This document shows positions 7,801-15,662 of a DNA stretch of 45,659 bases, piece after piece. The translations under genes and the position numbers were made by a program. How positions within the stretch are numbered: the stretch's first letter is position 1; every line of letters starts with the position of its first letter. The notes beneath the pieces were generated by a model. It saw only the letters and a list, made by a program, of their open reading frames with translations. It made no database searches and had not been told where the DNA came from. Origin of the DNA: Thermomicrobiales bacterium (GTDB lineage Bacteria > Chloroflexota > Chloroflexia > Thermomicrobiales > UBA6265); contig JADYYO010000209.1 of the NCBI GenBank assembly GCA_020853615.1, forward strand, positions 1-45,659, written 5' to 3'.

Positions 7801-8905
7801 CATCCAGCACCGGCTTCATTACGCGACCGGCGGCCATGTCGGCGAGGGCGTCGTTGGCGGACTCCAGGGGATAGCGGGTGATGAGGCGGGTGAGGTCGAA
7901 GCGCTCGGCCAGGCGGGGGAGCGCCTCGACGTGGCCGAGATAGTGCTTTTCGGCAAAGCCCCAGGAGCCGACGATGCGGAGCTGCTTGCGCGTGATGACG
8001 TGCGGATTGAGCGGCGTCGTCCCTCGGTCAGTGTACTGCCCCAGGGCGAGGAAGGTGCCGCCGCGACGGGCCATCTCCCATCCTTCGGCGACCGCCTCCG
8101 GCACCCCCGCGCACTCGAGGACGACGTCGGCGCCACGCCGGCCTGGCGTGGCGTCGAGGACCAGCCGCAGCCGCTCCGCGGGGTCAGGAAACGCGAAAAT
8201 GTCGATGTGAGCGTCGCCGACGCCGATCTCCCGCGCCAGATCGAGCCGCCCCGCCGGGCCGCCGACGATGATCACCCGCGAGGCCCCGGCCAGATGGGCG
8301 TACATCGCCGAGGCGATGCCGACCGGACCACTCCCCTGCACGACAACCGTGTCCCCGGCCGTGATGCCGGCCACGTCGATAACCCCGTGCATCGCCGTCG
8401 GCCCGGCGCAGCCGAGGGCAATGGCGTGCTCCGCGGTGATGCCGTCCGGCAGGCGGAAGATCGCCGAGCCGGGCTGCAGGTAGATTGCATCCGCCCAGCC
8501 GCCGGAGAGGTGCGGGAACTGGTCGAACGGCTGGTTGACGCCGTAGACCTTGCGCGTCTCGCAGAGGGTTCGCTCCCCCGCGATGACGCACCAGTGGCAC
8601 CGGCCACAGGGGATGTTCGACGACCAGACGACGGCATCCCCCACGCGCAGCGGGTTCCCCGAGAAATCGGTCGTCAGCCCCTCGCCGAGCCGCGCGATCC
8701 GTCCTACTCCCTCGTGGCCGAGGATGAGGGGCAGCGGGATTGCCAGATGGCCGTGGTGCAGGTGGACATCGGTGCCGCAGACCCCGGCCAACTCGACTCG
8801 CGCGATCGCCGCGCCCGGCCCCGGCTCCGGCACCGGCGCAGTCTCGACCGTCACCGGCTGCCCGAACTCGCGCAGCACCACCCCGCGCGCCTCGGTCATC
8901 GTCAT
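7712..8905 (-). CDS. Zinc-dependent medium-chain alcohol dehydrogenase
   Basis: A 397-residue MDR oxidoreductase. Catalytic zinc ligands are visible as Cys43 in GVCGTDVH and His64-Glu65 in LGHEGVG; the structural zinc lobe has Cys100, Cys103, Cys106 and Cys115. The Rossmann motif is VVQGSGPVGIASA. The closest style is threonine/sorbitol dehydrogenase-like enzymes, NAD(P)-dependent oxidation of an alcohol; the substrate is open. The natural protein should end near AAGRVMKPVLDVS; the last 28 or so residues (SRGVEESRSREEETASRR and on) come from the repeat at 7686-7800. GGGGAG precedes the ATG at 8905. Confidence 0.88.
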   Translation of the reverse strand: MTMTEARGVVLREFGQPVTVETAPVPEPGPGAAIARVELAGVCGTDVHLHHGHLAIPLPLILGHEGVGRIARLGEGLTTDFSGNPLRVGDAVVWSSNIPCGRCHWCVIAGERTLCETRKVYGVNQPFDQFPHLSGGWADAIYLQPGSAIFRLPDGITAEHAIALGCAGPTAMHGVIDVAGITAGDTVVVQGSGPVGIASAMYAHLAGASRVIIVGGPAGRLDLAREIGVGDAHIDIFAFPDPAERLRLVLDATPGRRGADVVLECAGVPEAVAEGWEMARRGGTFLALGQYTDRGTTPLNPHVITRKQLRIVGSWGFAEKHYLGHVEALPRLAERFDLTRLITRYPLESANDALADMAAGRVMKPVLDVSRGVEESRSREEETASRRDGQSARTTEA

Positions 8906-9054
8906 GATGCTCCCCTATCCCGTCCACGAGCCCGAGTGGCGCGCAATCGCACCACCGCGAACGAAGCGCGACATCCTCGCGCCACAGGCGGCCTGGCGCA
9001 ACGGAGCTCAGATGCTTCGCACGATCAAGGATGACACGATTTCGTCAGACCGCT

Positions 9055-10038
9055 CTAGGATCGTGACGCCGAGAAGCCGGCATTCTCGGCCGAGTCGACG
9101 CTCGAGAAGCAGAACTCGGGGATCGCCGCGTCGTAGCCCGGCGCGCCCGGCGCGAGGTAGCGCATCGTGGCGCGGTCCCCCTTGATCGGGTAGGCGCCTG
9201 GGCAGTCGCGGCCGCCATCGCCACGAATCGCGCCGGGAGGCACCCCGCCGGCATCGGCCGCGGCGATCGCCCGGGCCACGATATCCGCGCGATCCCCGGC
9301 TGCCCCCGCGTCTGGCTCGGGGACCGCGGCGCTCTCGTCGACCACCACCCCATTCCGCCCGATGTCGACCGTCGCTCGCTCCTCGGCCACGACCAGCCCC
9401 GCCGCGCCCTCGGGCGGATGGGCCGGAGCGAAGCCAGCCGCCTCCGCCGCCGCGCTGTTCCGAAAGCAGAGTTGGGGGATCGTCTCGTCGTAGATCCGCT
9501 GGCCGGGCGCGTAGTAGAGCATCGCCGCCTGATCCCCCTTGATCGGGTACTCAGGCGGGCAGTCGGGGACACCGGTCCCGGGCACCGCGCCGCCGTACGC
9601 GGCCGCGGCCGTCTGCATGGCCGCGAGCGTCTCCTCGGCCTGCCGCGACAGACGCTGCGCCGCCTGCTCCGCCTCGCGCCGCGAGCGGGCCAACTCGGCG
9701 GTCAGCTCGTCCATCTGCCCGGCAGCTCGCTGCAGCCGCTCGCCGCTCGCCGCCTCGACCGCATCCTGGAGGCGCCCCCCACCGACCTCCTGGCTCTCGA
9801 GTGCCGCGGCCTCGGCTGCCCGCTCGCGCCGGGCAGCCACATCAGCGGCTGCGGTAGAGACGGCCGGCGCCGTTCCCGCCGTCGCGGCGGCAACCCCCGC
9901 GGCCCTGCCAGCGGCCGCCTCCAGCCGCCGCGCCTCGTCCGCCTTACGCCGCTGCGCAGCCCGCGCGTTCTCGCGCCAGAGATACCAGACGATCGCGATC
10001 AGCACGATCACGATCAGGAGAATGATCCACCAGCTCAT
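9055..10038 (-). CDS. Membrane-anchored protein with two CPxxYPIKG domains
   Basis: A 327-residue protein. Residues 3-21 (WWIILLIVIVLIAIVWYLW) form one membrane helix; then an Ala/Arg/Glu-rich region (about 25-150) predicts a long helix or coiled coil. Two copies of a 45-residue module follow, one beginning CPPEYPIKGDQAAMLYYAPG and ending CFRNSAAAEAAGF, the other beginning CPGAYPIKGDRATMRYLAPG and ending CFSSVDSAENAGF. Each has two cysteines likely to pair. Similar short modules occur at the ends of secreted nucleases and other exported proteins, so a binding role outside the membrane is plausible but unproven. It lies 73 bp after its paralogue. Confidence 0.75.
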   Translation of the reverse strand: MSWWIILLIVIVLIAIVWYLWRENARAAQRRKADEARRLEAAAGRAAGVAAATAGTAPAVSTAAADVAARRERAAEAAALESQEVGGGRLQDAVEAASGERLQRAAGQMDELTAELARSRREAEQAAQRLSRQAEETLAAMQTAAAAYGGAVPGTGVPDCPPEYPIKGDQAAMLYYAPGQRIYDETIPQLCFRNSAAAEAAGFAPAHPPEGAAGLVVAEERATVDIGRNGVVVDESAAVPEPDAGAAGDRADIVARAIAAADAGGVPPGAIRGDGGRDCPGAYPIKGDRATMRYLAPGAPGYDAAIPEFCFSSVDSAENAGFSASRS

Positions 10039-10111
10039 GCCCTCGCTCCTTCCGCACGGAACGCATCGCCGCGATCACGCATCACGCTGGGACGCCAGCG
10101 CGCCGGCACGA

Positions 10112-11233
10112 TTACTCGTGGCTGCGCTGCCCCCGCGCGCGCGACTGCCGATAGCCCGCGGCCTCGGCGGCCTCGGCCGAGGCGAAGCAGAACTCGGCGA
10201 TCGTCTGCGAATAGGAGGACTGCCCTGGCTCGTGGTAGATCATCGATTGCGCATTCCCCTTGACCGGGAAATCGGGCGGGCAGACGAAGGTGCCGTCGCC
10301 GAGAATCGCGCCCATGGGGACATCCGGCTCGTTCTCCAGGTCGCGCAGCCCCTGGCGCAGCGCCTCCTTTTCGTCCGGCGTCGCCGGCCTGACCGCGCCC
10401 GGGACTCCGCCGCGCAGCGCGTCGGCCTCGTTCGCCGCCGCCTCGGCGGCGACACCAGCGTCGTCGAAGGTCACCTGCGCGTGCTCGGCCGCAGCCGCGG
10501 CCGCATCGATGCTGGCCAGGCTCTCGCCCGGGGGTGTGTCGGGACCGCCTGCCCGGCGCGCTGCGGCCGCATCGAAGAGCGCGTCACCCACCACGCCTTC
10601 CATCTCACGCAGATCGCCCGCGCCGGCGCCGCTCCTCCCCGCCGCGTCGGCCGTATCGGAGCGGGATTCAGCCGCGGCCGCCTCGGCTGCCGCCATGCGG
10701 CGCGCCTCGGACTCCCCGGAGAGCTCGGCCCGGCTGGCGGCGCGGCGCGCCTCTTCAGCCGCGGCTTGCTCGGCCGCGGCGGCTGCCTCGGAGCGCTCGA
10801 TCACGCGGGCGTGCGCCTCCTCGGGCACCATGCCCTGCGCGCCATTGCCCGTCGCGGCGACGCTCGGCGCACCGCCCTGATCGGGCGCCGCTCCGGCAGT
10901 CGCGGCCGGTGCGGCAGGCAAACGCGCCGCCGAGGCCAGCCCCTCGCGGGCCGCGGCGTCCGCCGCGCCCGGGGGCGGCGCCGAACGCATGAGGTGGGCG
11001 ACGTTCCGGGCCGACTCCTCGGCCGCGACGGTCGTCTCGTAGTGGCGCCGCTCCCGCATCCGCTCTTCGAGCCGGCGGCTGCGGCGCATGCTCCACCAGA
11101 AGAGCGCGACCGCGACGATCAGGAGCAGGATGGTCGTCGGATTGCCGAAGAGGCCTCCCGGAATCTGCTCCCCCGTCTGGGCCGACTGGCCGCCTCCGGC
11201 CGACGTTCCCTGGATCCCTGGTGTCTGAGCCAT
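10112..11233 (-). CDS. Membrane-anchored paralogue with one CPxxFPVKG domain
   Basis: A 373-residue protein. A Gly/Gln-rich start is followed by one membrane helix ([17 protein letters not shown], about residues 33-49) and a basic stretch ([15 protein letters not shown]), then about 250 residues of Ala/Glu-rich helical sequence with coiled-coil character. It ends in one copy of the module found twice in the neighbouring gene ([20 protein letters not shown] to [17 protein letters not shown]). RBS-like GGAAAGGAGCAGC precedes the ATG. The two genes look like an ancient duplication and are probably cotranscribed. Function unknown. Confidence 0.75.
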   Translation of the reverse strand: MAQTPGIQGTSAGGGQSAQTGEQIPGGLFGNPTTILLLIVAVALFWWSMRRSRRLEERMRERRHYETTVAAEESARNVAHLMRSAPPPGAADAAAREGLASAARLPAAPAATAGAAPDQGGAPSVAATGNGAQGMVPEEAHARVIERSEAAAAAEQAAAEEARRAASRAELSGESEARRMAAAEAAAAESRSDTADAAGRSGAGAGDLREMEGVVGDALFDAAAARRAGGPDTPPGESLASIDAAAAAAEHAQVTFDDAGVAAEAAANEADALRGGVPGAVRPATPDEKEALRQGLRDLENEPDVPMGAILGDGTFVCPPDFPVKGNAQSMIYHEPGQSSYSQTIAEFCFASAEAAEAAGYRQSRARGQRSHE

Positions 11234-11297
11234 GGTGCTGCTCCTTTCCTGCCGCGGAGCCTGCCGCGAGCATCATCGCTGGCGCGCCATCTGCCTT

Positions 11298-11303
11298 AGT
11301 TTA
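11298..11303 (-). promoter_or_regulatory. Putative -10 box for the CPxxYPIKG gene pair
   Basis: TAAACT on the minus strand (GTAAACTAAGG), 65 bp before the ATG at 11233. It matches the hexamer used before the Phd/VapC pair. The -35 region is not convincing. Confidence 0.3.
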
Positions 11304-11345
11304 CGTCCACCACGCCGCCGTCACCGGCGCGCGAGACAGGCGGAG

Positions 11346-11354
11346 TGCTACGCT
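11346..11354 (+). promoter_or_regulatory. Putative extended -10 (TGCTACGCT) for rlmN
   Basis: TG-C-TACGCT has the extended -10 form. Transcription would begin about 3 bases before the ATG at 11364, giving an almost leaderless message, which fits the absence of a ribosome site there. Confidence 0.35.
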
Positions 11355-11363
11355 TCCTCGATC

Positions 11364-12488
11364 ATGACCGCCTCATCCTCACCCCAGATCGCCACCCGAC
11401 CACCACGCAACCACGCGGCCACGCCTCGCGCATCCCGGCCGCGCGGCCTCTACGATCTGACGCTCCCCGAGCTGGAGGAGCGGCTCGTAGCCGCCGGCTA
11501 CCCAGCCTACCGCGCGCGGCAGGTCTGGGGCTGGGCCTACCGCCAGCTCGTCGGCGACTACGCCGGGATGCGCAACCTCCCGGCGGCGTTGCGCGAGGAG
11601 CTGGCGACGACGCTGCCGCTCGACCTCCTGACGCCGGTGCGCACCCTGACTGCCGACGATGGCGAGACGATCAAGACGCTCTATCGCACCGGGGATGGGC
11701 AGTTGCTCGAGACGGTGCTGATGCTCTACCCCGATCGCGCGACGGTCTGCGTCTCCTGTCAGGTCGGCTGCGCGGTCGGCTGCGCCTTCTGCGCCACGGG
11801 CCTGATGGGCCTCACTCGCAATCTGAGTGCCGGGGAGATGGTCGCTCAGGTCGCGAGCGCCATGCGGGAGGCCCGGCAGCGGGGGCGCGCCCTGACGAAC
11901 GTGGTCATGATGGGGATGGGCGAGCCGCTGCAGAACTACGCCGAGACGCTGCGCTTCATCCGCATCATTCACGACCTGGACGGTCTCGGGCTCGGGGCGC
12001 GGCGGATCACCGTCTCCACCTCCGGCATCGTGCCGCGCATCGAGGCGCTCGCGGAGGAGGCGCTTCCGGTCAACCTCGCTGTCTCGCTCCACGCGCCGAA
12101 CGACGAGCTGCGGTCGCGGCTCGTCCCGATCAACCAGCGCTATCCGATCGCTGCGCTGTTGGAAGCGGTCGACGACTACATCGAGAAGACGGGGCGGCGC
12201 GTTTCCTTTGAATATGCGCTGATGCGCGGCATCAACGACAGCGAGGAGATCGCTCGTGAGCTGGCGGCGTTGCTGCGCGGCCGCCTCTGCCACGTCAACA
12301 TCATCCCGCTCAACCCGGTCGACGTCCTGCCGTACGAGCGGCCCGATCCGGCCGGCATCGAGCGCTTCGCCAACACCCTGCGCGCGGCCGGCATCCCGAC
12401 GACGGTCCGCTACTCGCGCGGGCTCGACATCGATGCCGCCTGCGGGCAACTGCGGGCGAAGGAAGAGGCGGCGCGCCAGGCGTCATGA
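11364..12488 (+). CDS. rlmN: Dual-specificity RNA methyltransferase RlmN
   Basis: A 374-residue radical SAM enzyme that methylates C2 of A2503 in 23S rRNA and A37 in some tRNAs. The iron-sulfur motif CAVGCAFC gives Cys136, Cys140 and Cys143; the SAM-binding GMGEPLQNY follows, and the catalytic Cys360 lies in DIDAACGQL. The N-terminal HhH-like domain ([20 protein letters not shown]) and NIIPLNPV segment also match. The ATG at 11364 has no clear Shine-Dalgarno sequence but lies just after a TGCTACGCT element; an in-frame upstream ATG at 11232 overlaps the divergent gene. The stop overlaps the next ATG (ATGA). Confidence 0.95.
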   Translation: MTASSSPQIATRPPRNHAATPRASRPRGLYDLTLPELEERLVAAGYPAYRARQVWGWAYRQLVGDYAGMRNLPAALREELATTLPLDLLTPVRTLTADDGETIKTLYRTGDGQLLETVLMLYPDRATVCVSCQVGCAVGCAFCATGLMGLTRNLSAGEMVAQVASAMREARQRGRALTNVVMMGMGEPLQNYAETLRFIRIIHDLDGLGLGARRITVSTSGIVPRIEALAEEALPVNLAVSLHAPNDELRSRLVPINQRYPIAALLEAVDDYIEKTGRRVSFEYALMRGINDSEEIARELAALLRGRLCHVNIIPLNPVDVLPYERPDPAGIERFANTLRAAGIPTTVRYSRGLDIDAACGQLRAKEEAARQAS

Positions 12489-13045
12489 GCTGCCGGCTGC
12501 CAATCGCGCTCGCCACGCTCCTGGTGCTGAGCGTCGTCATCGCCACGGCGGCAGCCAGCGCGCCGACCGCCGCCACGCCGCATCCCCCGCTGGCGACGCC
12601 TGCCGACTACGGCGGCTTCGAGATGCCCGGGGCCGTTCCGATCTCCCTCGTCATTGTGAACCATGGGGAAGTGGATGACTGGCTCCTCGGCGGAAGCACC
12701 CCGCTCGGCGACCAGGTGGTGACCCATCAAAGCCGCGTGATCGACGGGCGACGGCTGATGGAGCCCGCGCCTGACGGGATCCGCATCCCGGCAGGCGCAA
12801 CCCGTATCCTCGAACCGGCCGTGGATCATCTGATGCTGCTCGGGCTGCGCGCCAACCTCGTCCAGGGGGAGAGCTTCCCCCTGACCCTGCGGTTCGCCCA
12901 CGCCGGCGAGGTCGAGGTGCCGGTTCGCGTGCGGCGAAAAGTCGACGCGGCGGGCCTCACCCCGCCGCCCCCGGTCGAGGCGGACGACCTGACGATCTCG
13001 CTGGCATCCGCGCCGCCAGCGCCGGTGGCGCACATCCCGTCGTGA
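12485..13045 (+). CDS. PCu(A)C-type copper chaperone
   Basis: A 186-residue exported protein with a signal peptide ([20 protein letters not shown]) and a DUF461/PCu(A)C beta-barrel. The copper ligand spacing is visible: Met in [20 protein letters not shown], then the [19 protein letters not shown] stretch, which supplies His and Met. This family delivers Cu(I) to the Cu-A site of cytochrome oxidase subunit II outside the membrane, which fits the cox operon 7 kb downstream and the CopC-CopD fusion 2.6 kb downstream. The ATG overlaps the rlmN stop by 4 bases, so it is probably translated by coupling. A proline-rich tail ends the protein. Confidence 0.85.
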   Translation: MSCRLPIALATLLVLSVVIATAAASAPTAATPHPPLATPADYGGFEMPGAVPISLVIVNHGEVDDWLLGGSTPLGDQVVTHQSRVIDGRRLMEPAPDGIRIPAGATRILEPAVDHLMLLGLRANLVQGESFPLTLRFAHAGEVEVPVRVRRKVDAAGLTPPPPVEADDLTISLASAPPAPVAHIPS

Positions 13046-13105
13046 TCTCCCGGGCCAATCCCGCATCCCGCGCGGCGCTACCATGCCTGCGGCGCGCTGC
13101 CCGAC

Positions 13106-13194
13106 CCGTGTCATCCTGAGCTTGCGAAGGCTCCCGACTCCCCGGAGCCATGCCTCCGCTGAACTGAGATGCTTTCTGCGTCAGCATGACACGG
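13106..13194. repeat. 89-bp inverted-repeat element between genes
   Basis: CCGTGTCATCCTGA (13106-13119) and TCAGCATGACACGG (13181-13194) are inverted repeats with one mismatch in 14. The interior (AGCTTGCGAAGG at its left) resembles the widely dispersed TGTCATCCTGAGC intergenic words of Chloroflexota. The element lies in a 208-bp gene-free gap and has no coding potential. Confidence 0.5.
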
Positions 13195-13253
13195 CGCGGG
13201 TGGCGCGGCGATTCGCAACTGGTCGTGGTTGAAGGTGGAGGAGCGCGACGACG

Positions 13254-13754
13254 ATGGCACGGCAGACGACGCGCTGGTTTCGCGCGCAGGCGATCGGCTT
13301 CGTCGAGCGCCCTGTCCCGGATGACGAGGATTCCGGCGCGTTCTTCGACCCGAGTGTGGAAGTCGCACTCGAAATCCTCCCGCGCTGGGAAGGCGCGCTC
13401 GCCGGGATCGAGGAGTACAGCCACCTGGTCGTCATCGTCTGGCTCGACCGGGCGCGGCGCTCGCGCGTGGCGCGGCCAATCCATCCCGAGCGGCGCCCCG
13501 ACCTGCCGGAGGTCGGCCTCTTCGCCACCCGTTCGCCCAATCGCCCGAACCCGCTCGGCATCAGCACCCCGCGCCTCCTGCGCCGCGAGAGGACGACGCT
13601 CTGGGTGCACGGCATCGACGCCTGGCCCGGCACTCCGATCCTCGACATCAAGGGCTACTCGCCGCGCGACGAGCTCCACCCCGACGCGACCGTGCCCGCG
13701 TGGCTGGAAGCCCTCTGGGCGATCCACGATGCGGAGCGGGGGAAGACCACCTGA
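13254..13754 (+). CDS. trmO: tRNA (N6-threonylcarbamoyladenosine37-N6) methyltransferase TrmO
   Basis: A 166-residue TsaA/YaeB-fold protein. Family hallmarks are FFDPSVEVALEILPRWEGAL, GIEEYSHLVVIVWLDRA, the highly conserved FATRSPNRPNPLGIST loop and ILDIKGYSPRDEL. TrmO uses SAM to methylate t6A37 in tRNA-Thr; the family also has members of unknown substrate, so function is by homology. A GGAGGAGCG site lies 8-10 bases before the ATG. It is a single gene here, after the 89-bp repeat. Confidence 0.92.
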   Translation: MARQTTRWFRAQAIGFVERPVPDDEDSGAFFDPSVEVALEILPRWEGALAGIEEYSHLVVIVWLDRARRSRVARPIHPERRPDLPEVGLFATRSPNRPNPLGISTPRLLRRERTTLWVHGIDAWPGTPILDIKGYSPRDELHPDATVPAWLEALWAIHDAERGKTT

Positions 13755-13788
13755 CAGTAGCAAGTCAGGGATCAGAGAGGTGCGGGGA

Positions 13789-14220
13789 CTATAGATCGAG
13801 GATGATCCGCGGACGATCGGCGATGTCTTCCAGCTCGGCAATGTCCAATCTCCCGACAAAATACTCGAGTCGATCGGAGGAGATCGATCGGACCATGTCG
13901 CAGAGTGCGAAACTGCGATGCCGAAGACCGCCTTCCGCTGGGAGAATCTCGACATGGAGCGGATTGCCGCGGTCGGTGCGGGTGACCGGCACAACGACGA
14001 TCAGCCCGCCGCTATTCATGTTGAAATGGCTTGCCGACACGACAATGACAGACCACATGCCAGCTTGCTCATGACCTCTGACCGGGTCGAGGTTCGCTTG
14101 CCAGATCTCCCCGCGCGTGACCGGTCGCCGGGCGACCCCTACCGATCCTCTGGAGACTCTGGGAGGGCGTCCAGACCGTCGACCAATGTCGCATCCCAGC
14201 GCGCGATTTCCTCTTTCCAT
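13789..14220 (-). CDS. MazF/PemK-type ribonuclease toxin
   Basis: The 143-residue reading from ATG 14220 includes a full MazF domain of about 110 residues beginning VTRGEIWQANLDPVRGHEQA and continuing MWSVIVVSASHFN, LIVVVPVTRTDR and SFALCDMVRSISSDRL. MazF toxins cut single-stranded mRNA. Homologues usually start right at the VxRGEIW segment, but there the codon is GTC and no ATG/GTG/TTG exists between the antitoxin stop (14139) and the domain, so the true start is uncertain; ATG 14220 overlaps the antitoxin by 82 bp, and ATT 14187 or GTA 14142 are non-standard options. Confidence 0.8.
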   Translation of the reverse strand: MERGNRALGCDIGRRSGRPPRVSRGSVGVARRPVTRGEIWQANLDPVRGHEQAGMWSVIVVSASHFNMNSGGLIVVVPVTRTDRGNPLHVEILPAEGGLRHRSFALCDMVRSISSDRLEYFVGRLDIAELEDIADRPRIILDL

Positions 14221-14408
14221 GCCGCGTCGGCTACTGGATCGGCAGCCACCGCGGCATAGGCTTCGTTTGCTTCCTGGAGGATGCGCCATCGGCGCAACTC
14301 CTCGACCAGGCGTTCGAGCGCGTCTGGCAACGATTCGTTGTTCTCGCGGGCGAGATCCTTCGGGATCTGGTATGTGTGGGGGCGGACGCGAACGGTCAAC
14401 GTGCTCAT
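14139..14408 (-). CDS. Antitoxin partner of the MazF toxin
   Basis: An 89-residue protein starting MSTLTVRVRPHTYQIPKDLA, an N-terminal beta strand followed by helices of ribbon-helix-helix style, then an acidic C-terminal part (LPDALERLVEELRRWRIL and DAAWKEEIARWDATL) that would wrap the toxin. GAGGAG precedes the ATG at 14408; longer starts run into the divergent nuclease promoter. The position directly before mazF supports the antitoxin role more than the sequence does. Confidence 0.75.
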   Translation of the reverse strand: MSTLTVRVRPHTYQIPKDLARENNESLPDALERLVEELRRWRILQEANEAYAAVAADPVADAAWKEEIARWDATLVDGLDALPESPEDR

Positions 14409-14426
14409 CGGCGAACTCCTCTTCGT

Positions 14427-14438
14427 TACACCATTGTA
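14427..14438 (-). promoter_or_regulatory. Operator-like palindrome over the -10 of the MazEF-like pair
   Basis: TACACCATTGTA is TACA-N4-TGTA. On the minus strand it contains TACAAT (14438-14433), a 5-of-6 match to the -10 box, 25 bp before the antitoxin ATG. A dimeric antitoxin binding here would repress its own promoter. The gap to the divergent nuclease is only 37 bp, so that gene may be affected too. Confidence 0.5.
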
Positions 14439-14445
14439 GGGGCGA

Positions 14446-15516
14446 ATGTTGACGCTGCGGTTCATTCGGACGGAAGTCGAGCCCCGAGCAGCCAACCCGG
14501 CCGGAAAAGCCGAGTCCTCTCAGGGAAAGAAGTTCTCGACGAATCGTCTGCGGAGACATGGCCAGACGCGGTTCTGCTTCGTCCTCACCATCCTGCTGCT
14601 CTCGGCGTCGATCTCCGGGCAGGCAGCGTCTGCCCGGTCAACGATGCCGCAGGATCGGTTCGGGTCCCCAATAACGATTTCTGTCACGGCATGGCGTCAG
14701 GTCGATGCCTGCGCGCCCTTCAACAGCCGCATCTGGGCGCAGTCGGTCTTCGACGACGACCCCGCGGGCAACCGCGCGCTCGATCCCGATGGCGATGGCC
14801 TCGCCTGCGAGCAGCTTCCGCTCGGCATCGCCCCGGCGCTCTGGACCGACCAGATACCGGCGTACGCCATCCCGGTCGAGCTGATCCGCGTCGACGACGG
14901 CGACACCATCGAGGCGATGGTCGATGGCCGGCATGAGCGGGTGCGTCTGGTCGGGATCGACACACACGAGAATGGCGGCCCCTATCAGCCTGTCGAGTGC
15001 TACGGGCCGGAGGCGTCCGATTTTCTGACCCGGCTCCTGGGGATCGGCGGCCGGATCGCGGTCGAGCGGGATCGGGAGGACCGCGACCAGTACGGCCGCC
15101 TGCTGCGCTGGGTCTGGGCCGACTTCGGCGCCGGCGAGGTCTACCTCCTCAACGAGGCGCTGGTGCGCGCCGGCTACGCCGAGCGCTTCCGCGATACTCC
15201 GAATCGTCGCTACGTCGACGAGATCATCGCCGCCGAGGCCTTCGCCAGAGGCCATGACCTCGGCCTCTGGGGCGCCTGCGATGCCCGCAACCCAGGCCGT
15301 GCGGTGCCCCCCGGCGCTCCGGCGCCAGCCACCACAAGAGTCCCGGGCGCACCGCGCGCGGGCTGCGACGCGGCCTACCCCGATGTCTGCATCCCACCGC
15401 CCCCGCCCGATCTGCAGTGCAGCGATATCCCCGACCGCCACTTCCGCGCCCTCCCACCCGACCCCCATCACTTCGATGGCAACGGCGACGGCATCGCCTG
15501 CGAAGGCTCCGGCTGA
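14446..15516 (+). CDS. Secreted thermonuclease with excalibur-like repeats at both ends
   Basis: A 356-residue exported micrococcal-nuclease (SNase) homologue. A long basic N-region leads to a signal peptide (FCFVLTILLLSASISGQAAS, about residues 43-62). The first excalibur-like Ca-binding repeat has a Cys at CAPFNS and ends LDPDGDGLACEQLP. The SNase core follows: VDDGDTIEAMVDGRHERVRL, VGIDTHE, ECYGPEASDFL, RDQYGRLLRWVW, then the helical AERFRDTPNRRYVDEII and GLWGACDARN. A Pro-rich linker ends in a second excalibur repeat (CSDIPDRHF to FDGNGDGIACEGSG). It should degrade DNA/RNA outside the cell with calcium. It diverges from the MazEF-like pair. Confidence 0.88.
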   Translation: MLTLRFIRTEVEPRAANPAGKAESSQGKKFSTNRLRRHGQTRFCFVLTILLLSASISGQAASARSTMPQDRFGSPITISVTAWRQVDACAPFNSRIWAQSVFDDDPAGNRALDPDGDGLACEQLPLGIAPALWTDQIPAYAIPVELIRVDDGDTIEAMVDGRHERVRLVGIDTHENGGPYQPVECYGPEASDFLTRLLGIGGRIAVERDREDRDQYGRLLRWVWADFGAGEVYLLNEALVRAGYAERFRDTPNRRYVDEIIAAEAFARGHDLGLWGACDARNPGRAVPPGAPAPATTRVPGAPRAGCDAAYPDVCIPPPPPDLQCSDIPDRHFRALPPDPHHFDGNGDGIACEGSG

Positions 15517-15558
15517 GCGGCGCGGCCGCGATCGAGCCGCGCGCCCGAGGCGATGACT

Positions 15559-15567
15559 TGCTACCCT
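15559..15567 (+). promoter_or_regulatory. Putative extended -10 (TGCTACCCT) for the CopCD gene
   Basis: TGCTACCCT lies 96 bp before the GTG at 15663 and matches the TGCTACnnT pattern seen before rlmN and the deacetylase gene. A weak hairpin (15520-15542) just upstream may end the nuclease transcript. Confidence 0.3.
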
Positions 15568-15662
15568 ATCGGTGAAATCCTGGATCCCGTTCCGCCGGAT
15601 CTCCTGCCGCCTGCCGAATGCCGCGTCCCTGGCTGGGCCGCGCTGGAAAGGATGCCGCTGGG

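Noticed and set aside
6857-9034. A 725-codon frame crossing the Nudix, tRNA and dehydrogenase genes
   Set aside because: It crosses a tRNA and its terminator and is antisense to two enzymes.
13789-14559. A 256-codon frame ending in the MazF domain
   Set aside because: The first half crosses the antitoxin gene and the nuclease promoter and is not protein-like; only the domain near the end is real.
15520-15542. GCGCGGC/GCCGCGC hairpin after the nuclease
   Set aside because: A 7-bp stem with a 9-base loop and no T-run is expected often by chance at this GC content, so I did not list it as a terminator.
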